64,000 nucleotides of DNA, taken from positions 14,354,951-14,418,950 of the forward strand of contig NC_064041.1 in NCBI RefSeq assembly GCF_932526225.1, in the 5' to 3' direction. The translations under genes and the position numbers were made by a program. Source of the DNA: Nematostella vectensis (lineage: Eukaryota; Cnidaria; Anthozoa; Actiniaria; Edwardsiidae). Each line of letters starts with the position of its first letter. The stretch's first letter is position 1. Shown piece by piece: positions 24,801-35,877 of the stretch. The notes under the pieces were generated by a model, which was given only the letters and a program-made list of their open reading frames with translations, had not been told where the DNA came from and ran no database searches.

Positions 24801-27800
24801 ACCTGTTTGTTCAAGGTAAACAATAGGGGGCGACTTATGTCTCACCTGACTTTTGGGGCGACTTGCGCTGAGAAATCACGTGACTTTTTGGGTAGCAAAC
24901 AAATGCTGCAAAATAGTGCGGCAAGATAACAGAAATGTTTAAAGGTCGTCGTTTGAAAGGTCGCAACCTCGTAGGGACAATGCTCGCTGTAGGAGCGAAA
25001 CCAAGGCAAATACATCCATTTGAAGTAGAAATACGTTCCTTATTTAACACTAACAAAACATTAGACTTCATTTCGGAGTCAAATTATCCTATAGCCCGGT
25101 TAGACCACATCTTGTCACTGACACTTTCGATGAGAAAAAATCAAAAACTCTTGTCCATTCAGTCCCTGCAGCCATCACGTCTCTCACCGCCCCACGATTC
25201 GCCCAACTTAACGGCAGCACGACCCTAATCTGCTTGACCAGCGGTATACCCTCACCAAGGATCACGTGGTATCGAGATGGACGTGTCGTCACTCCTGATG
25301 GATCACGTGTCACTATCAATGGAGGCTCGCTAAGCATTGCGAGGGTCACTAGGTCTGATGGTGGTACCTACGCATGCGCCGCGAGTAACGCTGCCGGGAT
25401 GACGTCACGTGCGGCAAACCTGACAATACAAGGTATGCTGTGTCATTAAGGGTGCAAAGGGTGCGCGCGCATCCCCCACCCCCCAACGCGTATCTAACAC
25501 CCTTCCCCCACCTTTGACTGCGCACCCTTTTTTCTCCTATCTCCTCTACCCGAAAATTCACTAGCTCTGTCGCCATGTTATATAAAAAAAACCCATTTAA
25601 ATATCAATTGAGAACGGTAATACCCACATTTGTTTAAATAATACTGTTATTCTGAAAAGTTAAAGATTATGGCGGTGTTCAGATTTTCATTACAGTTCAA
25701 AGATCGATAGAGATAAAACTTTGGAAAATGCTAGGGCTCCCGTAGCCTACGGCAATCCAGTTTCAAAATTCTTGAGCTCAAAATCGTCCCCTCTCCCCCA
25801 CTTACTTTGGATTTGCCCGAAAAATTTGTTAAATGCTCGTGTTGAAGTGTGGGCAAGTGGATTCAGAAACTCTTTGAAAATTTGTCGGGTTCTTGGTCTA
25901 GTTTATCCAGACTCCTCTACTTAAATCCCATCTTCTTTAGTTCCTCCAGGCCCACCCACTGATGTCTCCGCCCTCCCTCTGACTTCAACGTCAATCAAGT
26001 TGTCATGGAAACCAGCATTCAATGGTCACTCCCCAGTCACGAGCTACACAATCGAGCAAAGGGTCGGCGACCGTTACCAGGAGATTGCGTCTGGTGTTAC
26101 CATGACGGCCTATACCGTGTCCGGACTATCTCCGTATGTCGAGTATACTTTTCGATTGCGTGCTATGAATGCTATAGGACTTGGCGAGGGTGGCCTGGTA
26201 TCCAACACGACGATGGAGGATGGTGAGTCTTGAATCTTGGTTGAAGGGCACTTGGTATCGTATTAGTAGATCAGGGAGGATGGTGACCGGGGGGTCCGCC
26301 CCCCGCCCTGCTCATATGACGATATGGGTTCCACTCCGGTCGACCCTTCCTTGGTAGTGAAGAAGACGGTTATTTTTATGTTTTTATTTGGATAGAAAAA
26401 GTTTCTAGATGGATCTAGGGACCTATTACCCAAGCTAGGGATGCCAATGTGAACTCAACTGATCCGTGGTCAGTGAATTACTCCTCAGAACCCCAAACCG
26501 CGTTTTTGACACGCCCCTGTAGACGTTGCAATGGTCAGGTTTCGCCTTCTGTTTTAGTGTTCTTTCTGTTTTTCGCTCAGCCCTGGAATTGACTTGTTGA
26601 ATGTTTGTGGGCTTACTAGAGGCTTGTGTCCTTCCACTTAAGGGGGGGGGGGGGGGGGGGGGTGAACATCGTTGATACTGTATAAGCACTATACCGATAT
26701 ATAAATTTGTATAATTTTTCAATTTAGCGCCCTCGGAACCGAGAAACGTGGCCGTGACGTCACTCAACTCCACAACAATCACTGTCACGTGGTCAGCACC
26801 AGCCACGCCCAACGGTATAATCACGTGGTACGGGATAACTTACATGGTCAAAGGCGGAAGCAGCTCCTCTCAACAGTTTCCGGTCAGCGGTCTACCCCAG
26901 CTCAGAGCAGTGATAAGCAACTTATTGCCTCACAGGCTGTATGTTGTACGCGTTCGCGCAGCAACCGGAAGTGGGGCGAAAATGTGGGGGAACTTTTCTT
27001 CTGAAGCTGAAGGAATGACCGGGGAAGATAGTGAGTATTACATGTTGAGTTTAGCTTCAAAGAGCCTGTCAGACATGCTGCCTTTTTTTATTGTGTCCAA
27101 CCATAAAATGGAAGATAAATTATCAGAAAAAATCTCCCTGAAAATTGATTATTGCGGCTTATTTAATGAATTCAATTATATCGCAATGGCATCCTCAAAT
27201 CAGCCGATAGAAATAGAAGCTTTCTGCTACTTGTTTTAGTTGCCGTAGCCATATTGTGTTAGCCCATGCCCACCGCATTGAGCCTTTGCGCAACGCGTTT
27301 TTCGCAAGCGCACCATGTTGAGCCTTTGCGCTCATTTGTGCTTCGCAATCATTATGTTTATGTCCTTCCAGCTTGCTTCAAGAAATTACCGTGGTAGAAA
27401 TGGTTAAGAGCCGCGTTTTTCCTTTTTTTTTTTTGGCAAAGAGGCCATTTATATCCTCAAATGTAAACAATAAAGGCTGAACGGAATCTGATCTTGTTTT
27501 AGCCCCTAGTGCTCCACCCCAGGCCGTCCGTGTCCGCGCTTCGAACGCCACCGCAATACACGTCACGTGGCAGGTGAGAGATCTGTGTGGGAGGGGGGTT
27601 ACTTCTTGGAAATGTGTTTATGTGTGTGCGAGGGGGAAGAGGGCAAATCCGATAGATTTACCGTTGAATAAAAGAAAATTTCTTATGGACATATCCTAAA
27701 GTATCTACGGAAATCAATCGGGTGTCCTAGTACTAACACACACAGGGGCATTTGGGGCCGCGAGTCTCTCTTTTTCTTGGGTGAGAACGTTAAGCCGGAG

Positions 27801-30800
27801 ATGCCTTCTCTCGCCTACTTTATTAACGTGTATATTGGGGGACGTGATAGAACCGCTGGGGACGCTCGCCCGTGGTACCATCTTCAGTGATAGTGCTTTA
27901 CACACTAACTCGCACTCATGTTCGTAAACTGCGTGAGGCAATTTGTATCTCTACTGACGTGTTGTCAGTTTAATGTGAAATTTGATCTTGTTTGCGAAGT
28001 TGATTTGCGCGGTACAAATACTAAACTCATTTTATTGCAACACACACTATGAATTCTAAGAAAGGCTAGAAGACGGATATTTAAATATGTTGACTGTTCT
28101 CCTCCACAGGCTGTACCTGCTTCATCTACAAACGGAATCGTACGAGGGTACCAAATCCTGTACCAAGCAGTAGGCCCGTTCCATTATGGCAGCCCTATGA
28201 CTATGACGTCACTCACCATGAATGCTTCCCTAGACGGTCTGCACCCCTGGACTGATTACCAAGTCTCGGTCCAGGCCTTCACTGTGGGCGCTGGCCCTGC
28301 GAGTCCTGGGATTATTGTGCGCACGCATGAATCCGGTGAGTAAGTTTGCTGGCGCGCACCTTGGCGCCATCCTCAGAATCCAGCACTTTTAGTATATGTT
28401 CCTGCAGGTCCTTAAAAAGTATTTCACGTGTTTAAGACAATAACAGGGTCCTAAATTTTGAAAAAAAAGTTTGATAATGGTATCAAAAAGTCTTATTTAT
28501 CTCAAATTTCAGAAAAAATGTTTATTTTTTCTAGAGAAGATTATGCTATGATCGATTTATCTTAGTTATTACCGACTAAGTGTTGTATTTGTTCAAGCTC
28601 ACACTTGTGTTAAATTTTGAAATTCTTGGTCTTAGCAAAGTCTAAATTTGGTGGCTGTTTAGCTTCAGAGACTTTTCCAGAAGCCTTTTTTTTAATTGTG
28701 TTCCGTGAGATCTGCTTAGGCAGGGGCAGATCTAGCTTTTCGCTAAAGGAGGCGGGGCGTAATTTTTTTATGTAACATATGGCTTTCTGGCAGCCCAAAG
28801 GGGTTTAAACCCCTTAAACCCTCCCCCCCTAGATCCCCTACTGTTAGGATATATTTGATTATGGAATACCTCTCACTAATAACATTTCCTTCAATGTTCA
28901 GTTCCTTCAGGTCCACCTCTGAACGTTACCCTAGTAACAGCTGACGCAAACTCGATCAATGTTTCCATGGCAACTCCTGCCCCTAAAATGCGCAACGGCA
29001 ACATTACAGGATTTAGAGTATATTACAATGAATCCAATTCCTCGGGCCCATTCTTTACTGTGACAACGGACAGCATGGAAACGAGGCTTGTTAACTTGAC
29101 AACCTACATGGAGTACGCTGTGAGCGTGGCTGCCATGACAACGTCTGGTGAGGGTGTCCGTAGCCAGGCGATGACAGTACGGACAGGAGAGGGAGGTAGG
29201 TGATGAGTGTAAGGGACAGGAGAGGGGGATAAGTGATGACTGTAAGGGACAGGAGAGGGGGGTAGGTGATGACTGTAAGGGACAGGAGAGGGAGGTAGGT
29301 GATGACTGTAAGGGACAGGAGAGGGAGGTAGGTGATGACTGTAAGGGACAGGAGAGGGGGGTAGGTGATGAGTGTAAGGGACAGGAGAGGGAGGTAGGTG
29401 ATGACTGTAAGGTACAGGAGAGGGGGGGTAGGTGATGAGTGTAAGGGACAGGAGAGGGGGGTAGGTGATGACTGTAAGGTACATGAGAGGGGGGTAGGTG
29501 ATGAGTGTAAGGGACAGGAGAGGGAGGTAGGTGATGACTGTAAGGTACAGGAGAGGGAGGTAGGTGATGACTGTAAGGTACAGGAGAGGGGGGGTAGGTG
29601 ATGAGTGTAAGGGACAGGAGAGGGGGGTAGGTGATGAGTGTAAGGGGCAGGAGAGGGGGGTAGGTGATGACTGTAAGGGACAGGAGAGGGGGGTAGGTGA
29701 TGACTGTAAGGGACAGGAGAGGGGGGTAGGTGATGACTGTAAGGGACAGGAGAGGGGGGTAGGTGATGAGTGTAAGGGACAGGAGAGGGGGGTAGGTGAT
29801 GACAGTAAGGGACAGGAGAGGGAGGTAGGTGATGAGTGTAAGGGACAGGAGAGGGAGGTAGGTGATGACTGTAAGGAACAGGAGAGGGAGGTAGGTGATG
29901 ACAGTAAGGGACAGGAGAGGGGGGTAGGTGATGACTGTAAGGGTCAGGAGAGGGAGGTAGGTGATGAGTGTAAGGGACAGGAGAGGGAGGTAGGTGATGA
30001 CTGTAAGGGACAGGAGAGGGGGGGTAGGTGATGACTGTAAGGAACAGGAGAGGGAGGTAGGTGATGACAGTAAGGGACAGGAGAGGGGGGTAGGTGATGA
30101 CTGTAAGGGTCAGGAGAGGGGGGTAGGTGATGAGTGTAAGGAACAGAAGAGGGAGGTAGGTGATGACTGTAAGGGACAGGAGAGGGAGGTAGGTGATGAC
30201 TGTAAGGGACAGGAGAGGGAGGTAGGCCTATCTGGGGGTCGTAGTAACTCCACGTTACTCCAGTATGAGAACTAGACTTATAAGAACCCGCTGGGCTAAC
30301 TCATTTTCTTAAAGCTGTTACTTTATCCAAATCAAAATTACGAAACTCAGTGCCATACTAGAAACAATTTTTTTTTTTTAAATAAGAACTACCAGAAGAG
30401 GTTAGGTTGGAAAGAAAACATACGATTTTAATGAAGAAAAAATGGAAGTGATTCGCAGCACGCTTGCGTTGGTGGAACAAACAAAACCAACCCAGTCATA
30501 TGGCCTAATACATACTTAACAAAAGGCGATGAATTTTCATACTTATAAATGCCAATTTAGATCTTTCGTTTGTTTTGTTTTGTTTGTTTTCGTAATATTG
30601 GTTAACTGGTTTATGTCTTTATCCAGTACCTGGCGAGGTGCGTGACGTCACGCTAGAAGACAAAACCCACGTAAGCGTGAAAGTCACATGGAACCCGCCC
30701 CAGCCCTCTACCGGGATCATACAGGAATACCGAATCGTCTACAACACGTCCGAAGGAGGCTTGAAGTCAAAAACTACCTCCGACACCTCTGTCGTACTCA

Positions 30801-33800
30801 CCAATATGGTCCCTAACACAACGTACGCTTTATGGGTCGTGGCGAAAACAAGTGCTGGATATGGTCCCCGCGGAAATACGCTATATCTTACCACAGGTGG
30901 GTTCGCCTTTGTGAACAAGAAATATTTATGTTCTTTGGCGGTTCGGATGTACTAAAGTCCCGTGTGGCTGTCGTTTTTCTAAATGGTCTAAAAGAGCCTG
31001 AGAAAAGCGCGCGGGAGACCTGTGATATTCTAAAACGTTAGGGACTAGGCTCCATTTCCAAGATGGCTGCCAGCAAAATCGTAGTAAACACGAATTCCTG
31101 CAAGTTTACTTCGCAATTCTCGACATACAAAGTTCTAGAGAAAAAAAATGATTGAAGCGGACTCCCAAATTATGCCTATGCCTAATAAGAAAATGACCGC
31201 GCGAGTTAGAAAAACATCAGCCTCATTGCTGGCGCCACTATGCTCAGTTATTGTTGGTGAACTGCTTTGCGGCACCTCCCAACATGACCCAGCATGCTTT
31301 GCGGCACCTCCCAACATGACCCGGCATGCTTTGCGGCACCTCCCAACATGACCCGGCATGCTTTGCGGCACCTCCCAACATGACCCAGCATGCTTTGCGG
31401 CACCTCCCAACATGACCCGGCATGCTTTGCGGCACCTCCCAACATGACCCGGCATGCTTTGCGGCATCTCCCAACATGACCCAGCATGCTTTGCGGCACC
31501 TCCCAACATGACCCGGCATGCTTTGCGGCACCTCCCAACATGACCCGGCGTGCTTTGCGGCACCTCCCAACATGACCCAGCATGCTTTGCGGCACCTCCC
31601 AACATGACCCGGTATGCTTTGCGGCACCTCCCAACATGACCCGGCGTGCTCTTCGAACAGCGCCAGCATAACAGGGTCAGCGTCTCGCCATCCTCTCGCC
31701 CTTAAATTTTGTAATTTTATGAAATACCAAGTGTGACAAAGCATCCATTTTCATCGGCTTATTATAGGACGCTATTGTGATATTTGCGATTTGACAAATA
31801 AAGTATAAAACATTGTTTTTAGAAAAATATTCCGAAATTTCTTCAAATTATCTGTCATTCTATGAATGAAAATATTAAATAAGTTGTGGCTATGGTCATT
31901 TTAAGTTCCAAGAGATTAGGTACTGGTTTATTGAGCTGAGCTAACGCTTATTTTCGACCCAGGCCTTCCTCCTGTTCCAAGTACCAGTGCCCCTCATGCG
32001 CCCACCACAGCCACCCCGAATGCCACCAAGTCGCCAGCGGTCGGTTCAGGCCCCTCGTCAAGTCGACTGCTAAGTGAAAGGGACTTGATAATCGTCGTCT
32101 CGTGTATCGGCGTGATCGTTATTCTTCTCATCCTGCTCGCAGTATACTTCATCGTCATCAGGCCTAGGAACTCGTACAAAGGACGTAAGTCACGTGGCGT
32201 TCCTTATTTGGAGATCGTGTCTTTATATGTCTAGCCATTTTTTATGGAAGTTTGCTGTCATTACTTTATACACCACTCTTAAATGTGTATCGCAACCAAA
32301 AGATTCAAATAAGTAAGCTAATTCTCGTAATTAAGAACAGATTGAGATTTGGAAAACCGTCGTTTTGTGTTTATTTACCTCTTGCCTGTATGGCTTGTAA
32401 GGGTAGCGTTTTGCCATCTATGCGTCTACCATGCAAAACGGAGTGAGACGTGCATTTTCCGAATACCACATTTTTTATAAATAGGTGTATAACAATGATA
32501 AGTATAAACGGCTACGTTATGATATGTCTCATAACTGGTAGTCGACTCAGTTTCGTATAATTCGATATAAACTTATTGCGCCTCTTCGGATATAATATTT
32601 GGGTCATGATGTTAGAGTCTAAAGGACCAAGACAAAAGACATGGGGTATCCCATAACTTTCTGTTCTTTTATTCTGTAGAGATGTCAGGAACTGAACGGA
32701 AGCGGCGCCAGGGAGCCATCGACATGGAAAACTTGCGCGGGTAAGTACCATATATGGTATTTTTCCTCAGTCTTGTATGGGAATCCTGTGTACATCCGGG
32801 ACCTGCCATGGCACACCATCTTGATTTAAAACGTGCTGATGTTGAGGCTAACTCGGAAGTTGTTTTTAGTTAATTTCGACTTATAATTACTAGAAGTGTC
32901 GCACACTAAATTTGATATAACACCGTACATCTGACTTTCTATACTCGAAGACAAATGAAATCAAACCATAAACTCTTGCACTATGAAAATAAACTTCATA
33001 ACCCTCTGTATAACCATATACTTGTTGTCGTATACTTATGTATGTTTTTATCTCCTCTTAGTTCTTCATTATTCATTAAACACTATTCATTTTGCCTCCA
33101 TTTCATAACACTTTACAACAAACACAGTTCATGAGAACTCCTGTTTATTTTGGATATGTAGCCAGCGCCCAGCTAGCAGTAATCACTGCTGAATTTCCAA
33201 TACAATTAATATATGAAAAGGTGAAATATTATAATCAGCTAATTTATATTTACAAGAAGTTAATACTGAGCCGGACACGTAAACCAGAGATAAAAACCCT
33301 ATGGGAAAAAACTCTGGACCGTGTTCCCCGAAACAATGCTCAGCATTGCGTGCTCTCGGGGCTTAAGAGCCGAAGAAAAAGTTTAAAAAAGAAAATTCAC
33401 AAAAAAAAAAAAATTAGCAAAAGTCAATATGGTTAAAACAGAGAAGCTGGCTAGATTGACACTAGCACGCTATGTCTCCCCTTATATACTCCTACCCATA
33501 CTGCACTCTTCACATTTCCACGTGTTATTCACATGCCGTCAAAATAAACATTTCTGCCTCTATCATTACATTCCATCGGCAGAAATGTATTATTTCTTAT
33601 ATAACCCTCCCATACCTTTTCCAAAAAAATAACTATTCTCCTGACCCCACCTAATAACCATCCTCTTGACCCTACCTAAAACCCGCTGTCTTCCATGCAT
33701 TGTATGACCCTTGTGTGCCTAAGGTCTGTGGAAGTGACTGGAGTCTATAACCAGCTAACCGACTCGTACATAAGCCAAGAGCTCTTGCACTACTGATGTG

Positions 33801-35877
33801 CTAAAAGGTAAATTAAACCTAAAATTTTATGTATAAACGTGTGTTTCTAAATCTGTGCGCTACTTAACCTTACCTTACCCCTCTTGGTCATAATGATAAC
33901 GATACTATTTAATGTCTTTCTTTAAAATTTTAATTCTTTTGCGATTGCCTGCAAAACATCGCATTCAATAAGAACATATAGCGCCTTTGTTCTTTAGCTG
34001 CATAAATGTGTTCCAATTTTTAATGCCCTGCGTCCGTTTTTGCGCTCGCCCCGTGCGGCTTAGAATACAATATGGCGCCCGATCATCGAACGGGAGAGGG
34101 TTTTCCGCGATGATAACCGAGTACCGCCTGCAAGCAGGCTACTGGTTGGCTAGCGAAGTCAATGTCAGATTGTACAACCAGATTGTACAACCACTCGCAT
34201 TATTATCAGTTTTAATTGACATGTTTCACAAATCTGTCAAGTGGGCAACGCTAGCGCGCGCCGCACGGTAACACTGCCAAGGTGGCAACGGTAGCGCGCG
34301 TCGTACGGTAAAACTGCCAAGGCGGCCACGGTAGCGCGCGTCGTACTGTGGTTGCGGTTCGACTGGTGTAACAGTTTAAAATAACTATTTTAATACTTTT
34401 TTATCTTTAAATCTATTAATATATGATTGTGATCAATCCTACAATAAAAAAACTAAACTGTATATAATAAAACTATTTTTTGGGGGATACTAGTAATGGT
34501 ATTTTAAATGATAGTACTAATATGCAACTCGCGTGGCGCTTGGTTACTTTGCTACGAAACCCTATGCAAATATCTTATTGGGGAATAAGAGCCGTTTGAA
34601 TTAAGGCCAAGTTCAATCCATCCCACAATAAATACTTCTCACAGTTTTATTTCTAAACTATCAAATAATGCAGGGAAAGTTGAGATTTTAAGAATGTTAA
34701 CATTAATTGAATTAATTGTCACAGTTGAAGATGAAGGATAACGATGGTAAAAATTGCTCGGCGTTTCAGGGTATCACCCGATAAGCGACCTGTTCTTGAC
34801 GTTCACGAAGAGACTACGAGTAATAACGACGACTCGTTCGACGACGGTTCGGAATGGGCGAGTACCATCACCGGAATGCCTTCGGAACCTGCTTCAGAGC
34901 CGATTGCAGTCGTGCTACCGACGAACGCAACCCCTCACCTGCAGCCTAGAGTCACGCAACTAGCGTCACGCCAACCTTCTGAGACACTTCCTGTCAACTC
35001 GAGGAATGAGTATGCCGGAGAAACCACAGGGGGTGACCACTCTCCACTGACTGCGCTCAGGAATAAGAAGCTCTCTATGGATTCTCTCGAGGGCAGCGTG
35101 TATGACCAGCCTTACACAAGCGTGGACGAGTTGGGGCCTGGGTTCTCAAGCTTCACTCCGCCCCCTCCTCCTGACTTTCGGTCGGATCCAGATTTCGGGT
35201 ACGCGCCACTGAATGACGACACGTCACCCGACAGGTCTTTCACAAATCAGCTCTACAACGCCATGAACGATGACCAACCAAACGAAACCCTCTCTGATCA
35301 AGGCTTCTCTGAAGTAAGCTCGCCGGAAGTAAGGTCACCGGAACCGGAAGAGACTCAGCCAGAACCGGAAATTATCATTCCTGCCCCAGATTTCGAAGGA
35401 TTTGCTAATGATGGGTACGACACTGACGAAGAACTTGATAAATATCTGGGAGAGAATGAGGCACCGGCAAAAAACCCTGTATCCGAGGTCCCTATTATCC
35501 CAAAGACAAAAACCCGGGTAAGCCCGACAGAGCTGTTTAGGGGCCTGGAAGCTAACTGCCCTCCTGATCCGCCTCGCACCAGTCCCCCTAAGATTCCCCC
35601 GGCCTATCCGCCCCGAAGCTCAAGTACGAGTCTCAGCTCCAGGTCTTCGCCGCGTGACTCGGTCAAGGTATCAGCCACGGGATCACCTGTGCCACCTGCG
35701 GGATCGCCCGCACCATTTGCGGGATCGCCCGCACCATCTGCGGGATCGCCCGCACCATCTGCGGGATTGCCCGCTTCTGATGTGATATACGCGCAAGTAG
35801 ACAAGTCAAAAAAGAAGAGAAAGTCAACGTCATCGGAACCTGGACACGTAGTTTATGACGAGAGGACTAATTTCTGA
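18825..35877 (+). CDS. type I membrane receptor: 8 Ig + 5 FN3 + TM + long cytoplasmic tail
   Basis: Probable cell-adhesion or guidance-type surface receptor. Coding exons: 18825-18894, 19569-19847, 20550-20864, 21395-21676, 22193-22480, 23568-23834, 23914-24192, 24549-24815, 25172-25432, 25941-26222, 26728-27030, 27503-27573, 28110-28335, 28902-29195, 30627-30896, 31963-32184, 32680-32740, 34770-35877. They total 5145 nt (1714 aa) with no stop. Exon 1 is a signal peptide (MNHRVFVASLMISAVLPFA). Exons 2-9 are one Ig domain each (C...W...DxGxYxC). Exons 10, 11, 12+13, 14 and 15 are FN3 domains. Exon 16 has a Ser/Thr/Pro stalk and TM (LIIVVSCIGVIVILLILLAV). Apart from the split FN3 (a phase-0 intron), extracellular introns are phase 1, so domains are shuffle-ready. 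The tail is acidic and proline-rich, with VIYAQV (ITIM-like) and C-terminal TNF (class I PDZ-like). The 8+5 count differs from DCC/neogenin (4+6), Robo (5+3) and DSCAM (10+6), so I give no symbol. Confidence 0.92.
21709..21804. mobile_element. foldback MITE in intron 4 of the Ig/FN3 gene
   Basis: The arms TACCCTGGGTACCAGAACCT (left) and the inverse of AGGCTCTGGTATCCTGG (right) pair along nearly the whole 96 bp, including the GACTTCTCT and GCTCAGGCAAATA tracts. A second, longer member is at 63354-63475 and a bare palindrome of the same end occurs at 36540-36558. Confidence 0.7.
26642..26662. repeat. 21-base G homopolymer
   Basis: A pure run of G in intron 10 of the Ig/FN3 gene, 66 bases before exon 11. 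Similar G or C runs of 13-19 bases occur at 10383, 14509, 14818, 55166 and 61190. Such runs are prone to length errors in sequencing and can form G-quadruplexes. Confidence 0.95.
29173..30226. repeat. 33-bp minisatellite seeded on an exon-intron junction, ~32 copies
   Basis: The unit contains GGAGGTAGGTGATGACTGTA and GGGACAGGAGAGG. The first, diverged copy (GACAGTACGGACAGGAGAG) is the last coding sequence of exon 14. The splice donor after 29195 (GGGAG|GTAGGT) is part of the unit, so every later copy repeats a donor-like GAG|GTAGGT. Copies vary by ACTG/AGTG/ACAG and GGGA/GGGG. A few 34-bp units break the frame, so no frame is open over the whole array. It fills most of the 5' part of intron 14. 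Confidence 0.95.
30968..31220 (+). mobile_element. CTGTCG-ended MITE, copy 1 (Ig/FN3 intron 15)
   Basis: Left end CTGTCGTTTTTCTAA and degenerate right end TTAGAAAAACATCAG. The interior matches the inverse of 38048-38318 over nearly its full length, for example TTCCAAGATGGCTGCCAGCA and GAAGCGGACTCCCAAA. About 253 bp, non-coding. It ends just before the 32-bp minisatellite. Confidence 0.8.
31263..31650. repeat. 32-bp minisatellite, ~12 copies
   Basis: Unit contains CTTTGCGGCACCTCCCAACA and TGACCC.GCATG. Units differ mainly at one A/G position (CCAGCATG or CCGGCATG). Since 32 is not a multiple of 3 and the unit has no stop in any minus-strand frame, all three minus frames are open and cycle through the same 32 residues. 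It lies in Ig/FN3 intron 15 and I do not regard it as coding. Confidence 0.95.
33724..33796 (+). CDS. candidate alternative last coding exon of the Ig/FN3 gene (short tail)
   Basis: Preceded by GTGCCTAAG and starting with one base that completes the split codon left by exon 17, this exon reads GSVEVTGVYNQLTD, then SYISQELLHY and TGA at 33794-33796. Joined to exon 17 it gives an exact frame of 1369 codons. It would keep the TM segment but replace the 369-residue cytoplasmic tail with about 24 residues bearing YNQL and a C-terminal Tyr. The 3' splice tract is modest and I see no clear AATAAA close by. A GTAAAT donor follows at about 33808, so inclusion followed by splicing onward would be a nonsense exon. 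It may also be a relic. Confidence 0.5.
34241..34352. repeat. 40-bp tandem repeat, ~3 copies, kin of the 8.5-kb array
   Basis: Units of 40 bp containing GGTAGCGCGCGTCGTACGGT and ACTGCCAAGG. GGTAGCGCGCGTCG is shared exactly with the 42-bp array at 8554-9822, and the rest aligns with small changes. It lies in intron 17 of the Ig/FN3 gene, about 420 bp before the last exon. Confidence 0.85.
35679..35775 (+). repeat. in-frame 21-bp coding repeat (GSPAPSA)
   Basis: Four to five tandem 21-nt units (GGGATCGCCCGCACCATCTG) inside the last exon of the receptor gene encode GSPAPSA-type heptads near the C-terminus, just before the VIYAQV motif. Being a multiple of 3 it can change copy number without a frame shift, so tail length may vary between individuals. 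Confidence 0.92.

Noticed and set aside
23914-27573. Frequent CACGTG (E-box-like) sites
   Set aside because: Most lie in GTCACGTGG, the codons for the conserved Val-Thr-Trp of Ig and FN3 domains, so they reflect coding sequence.
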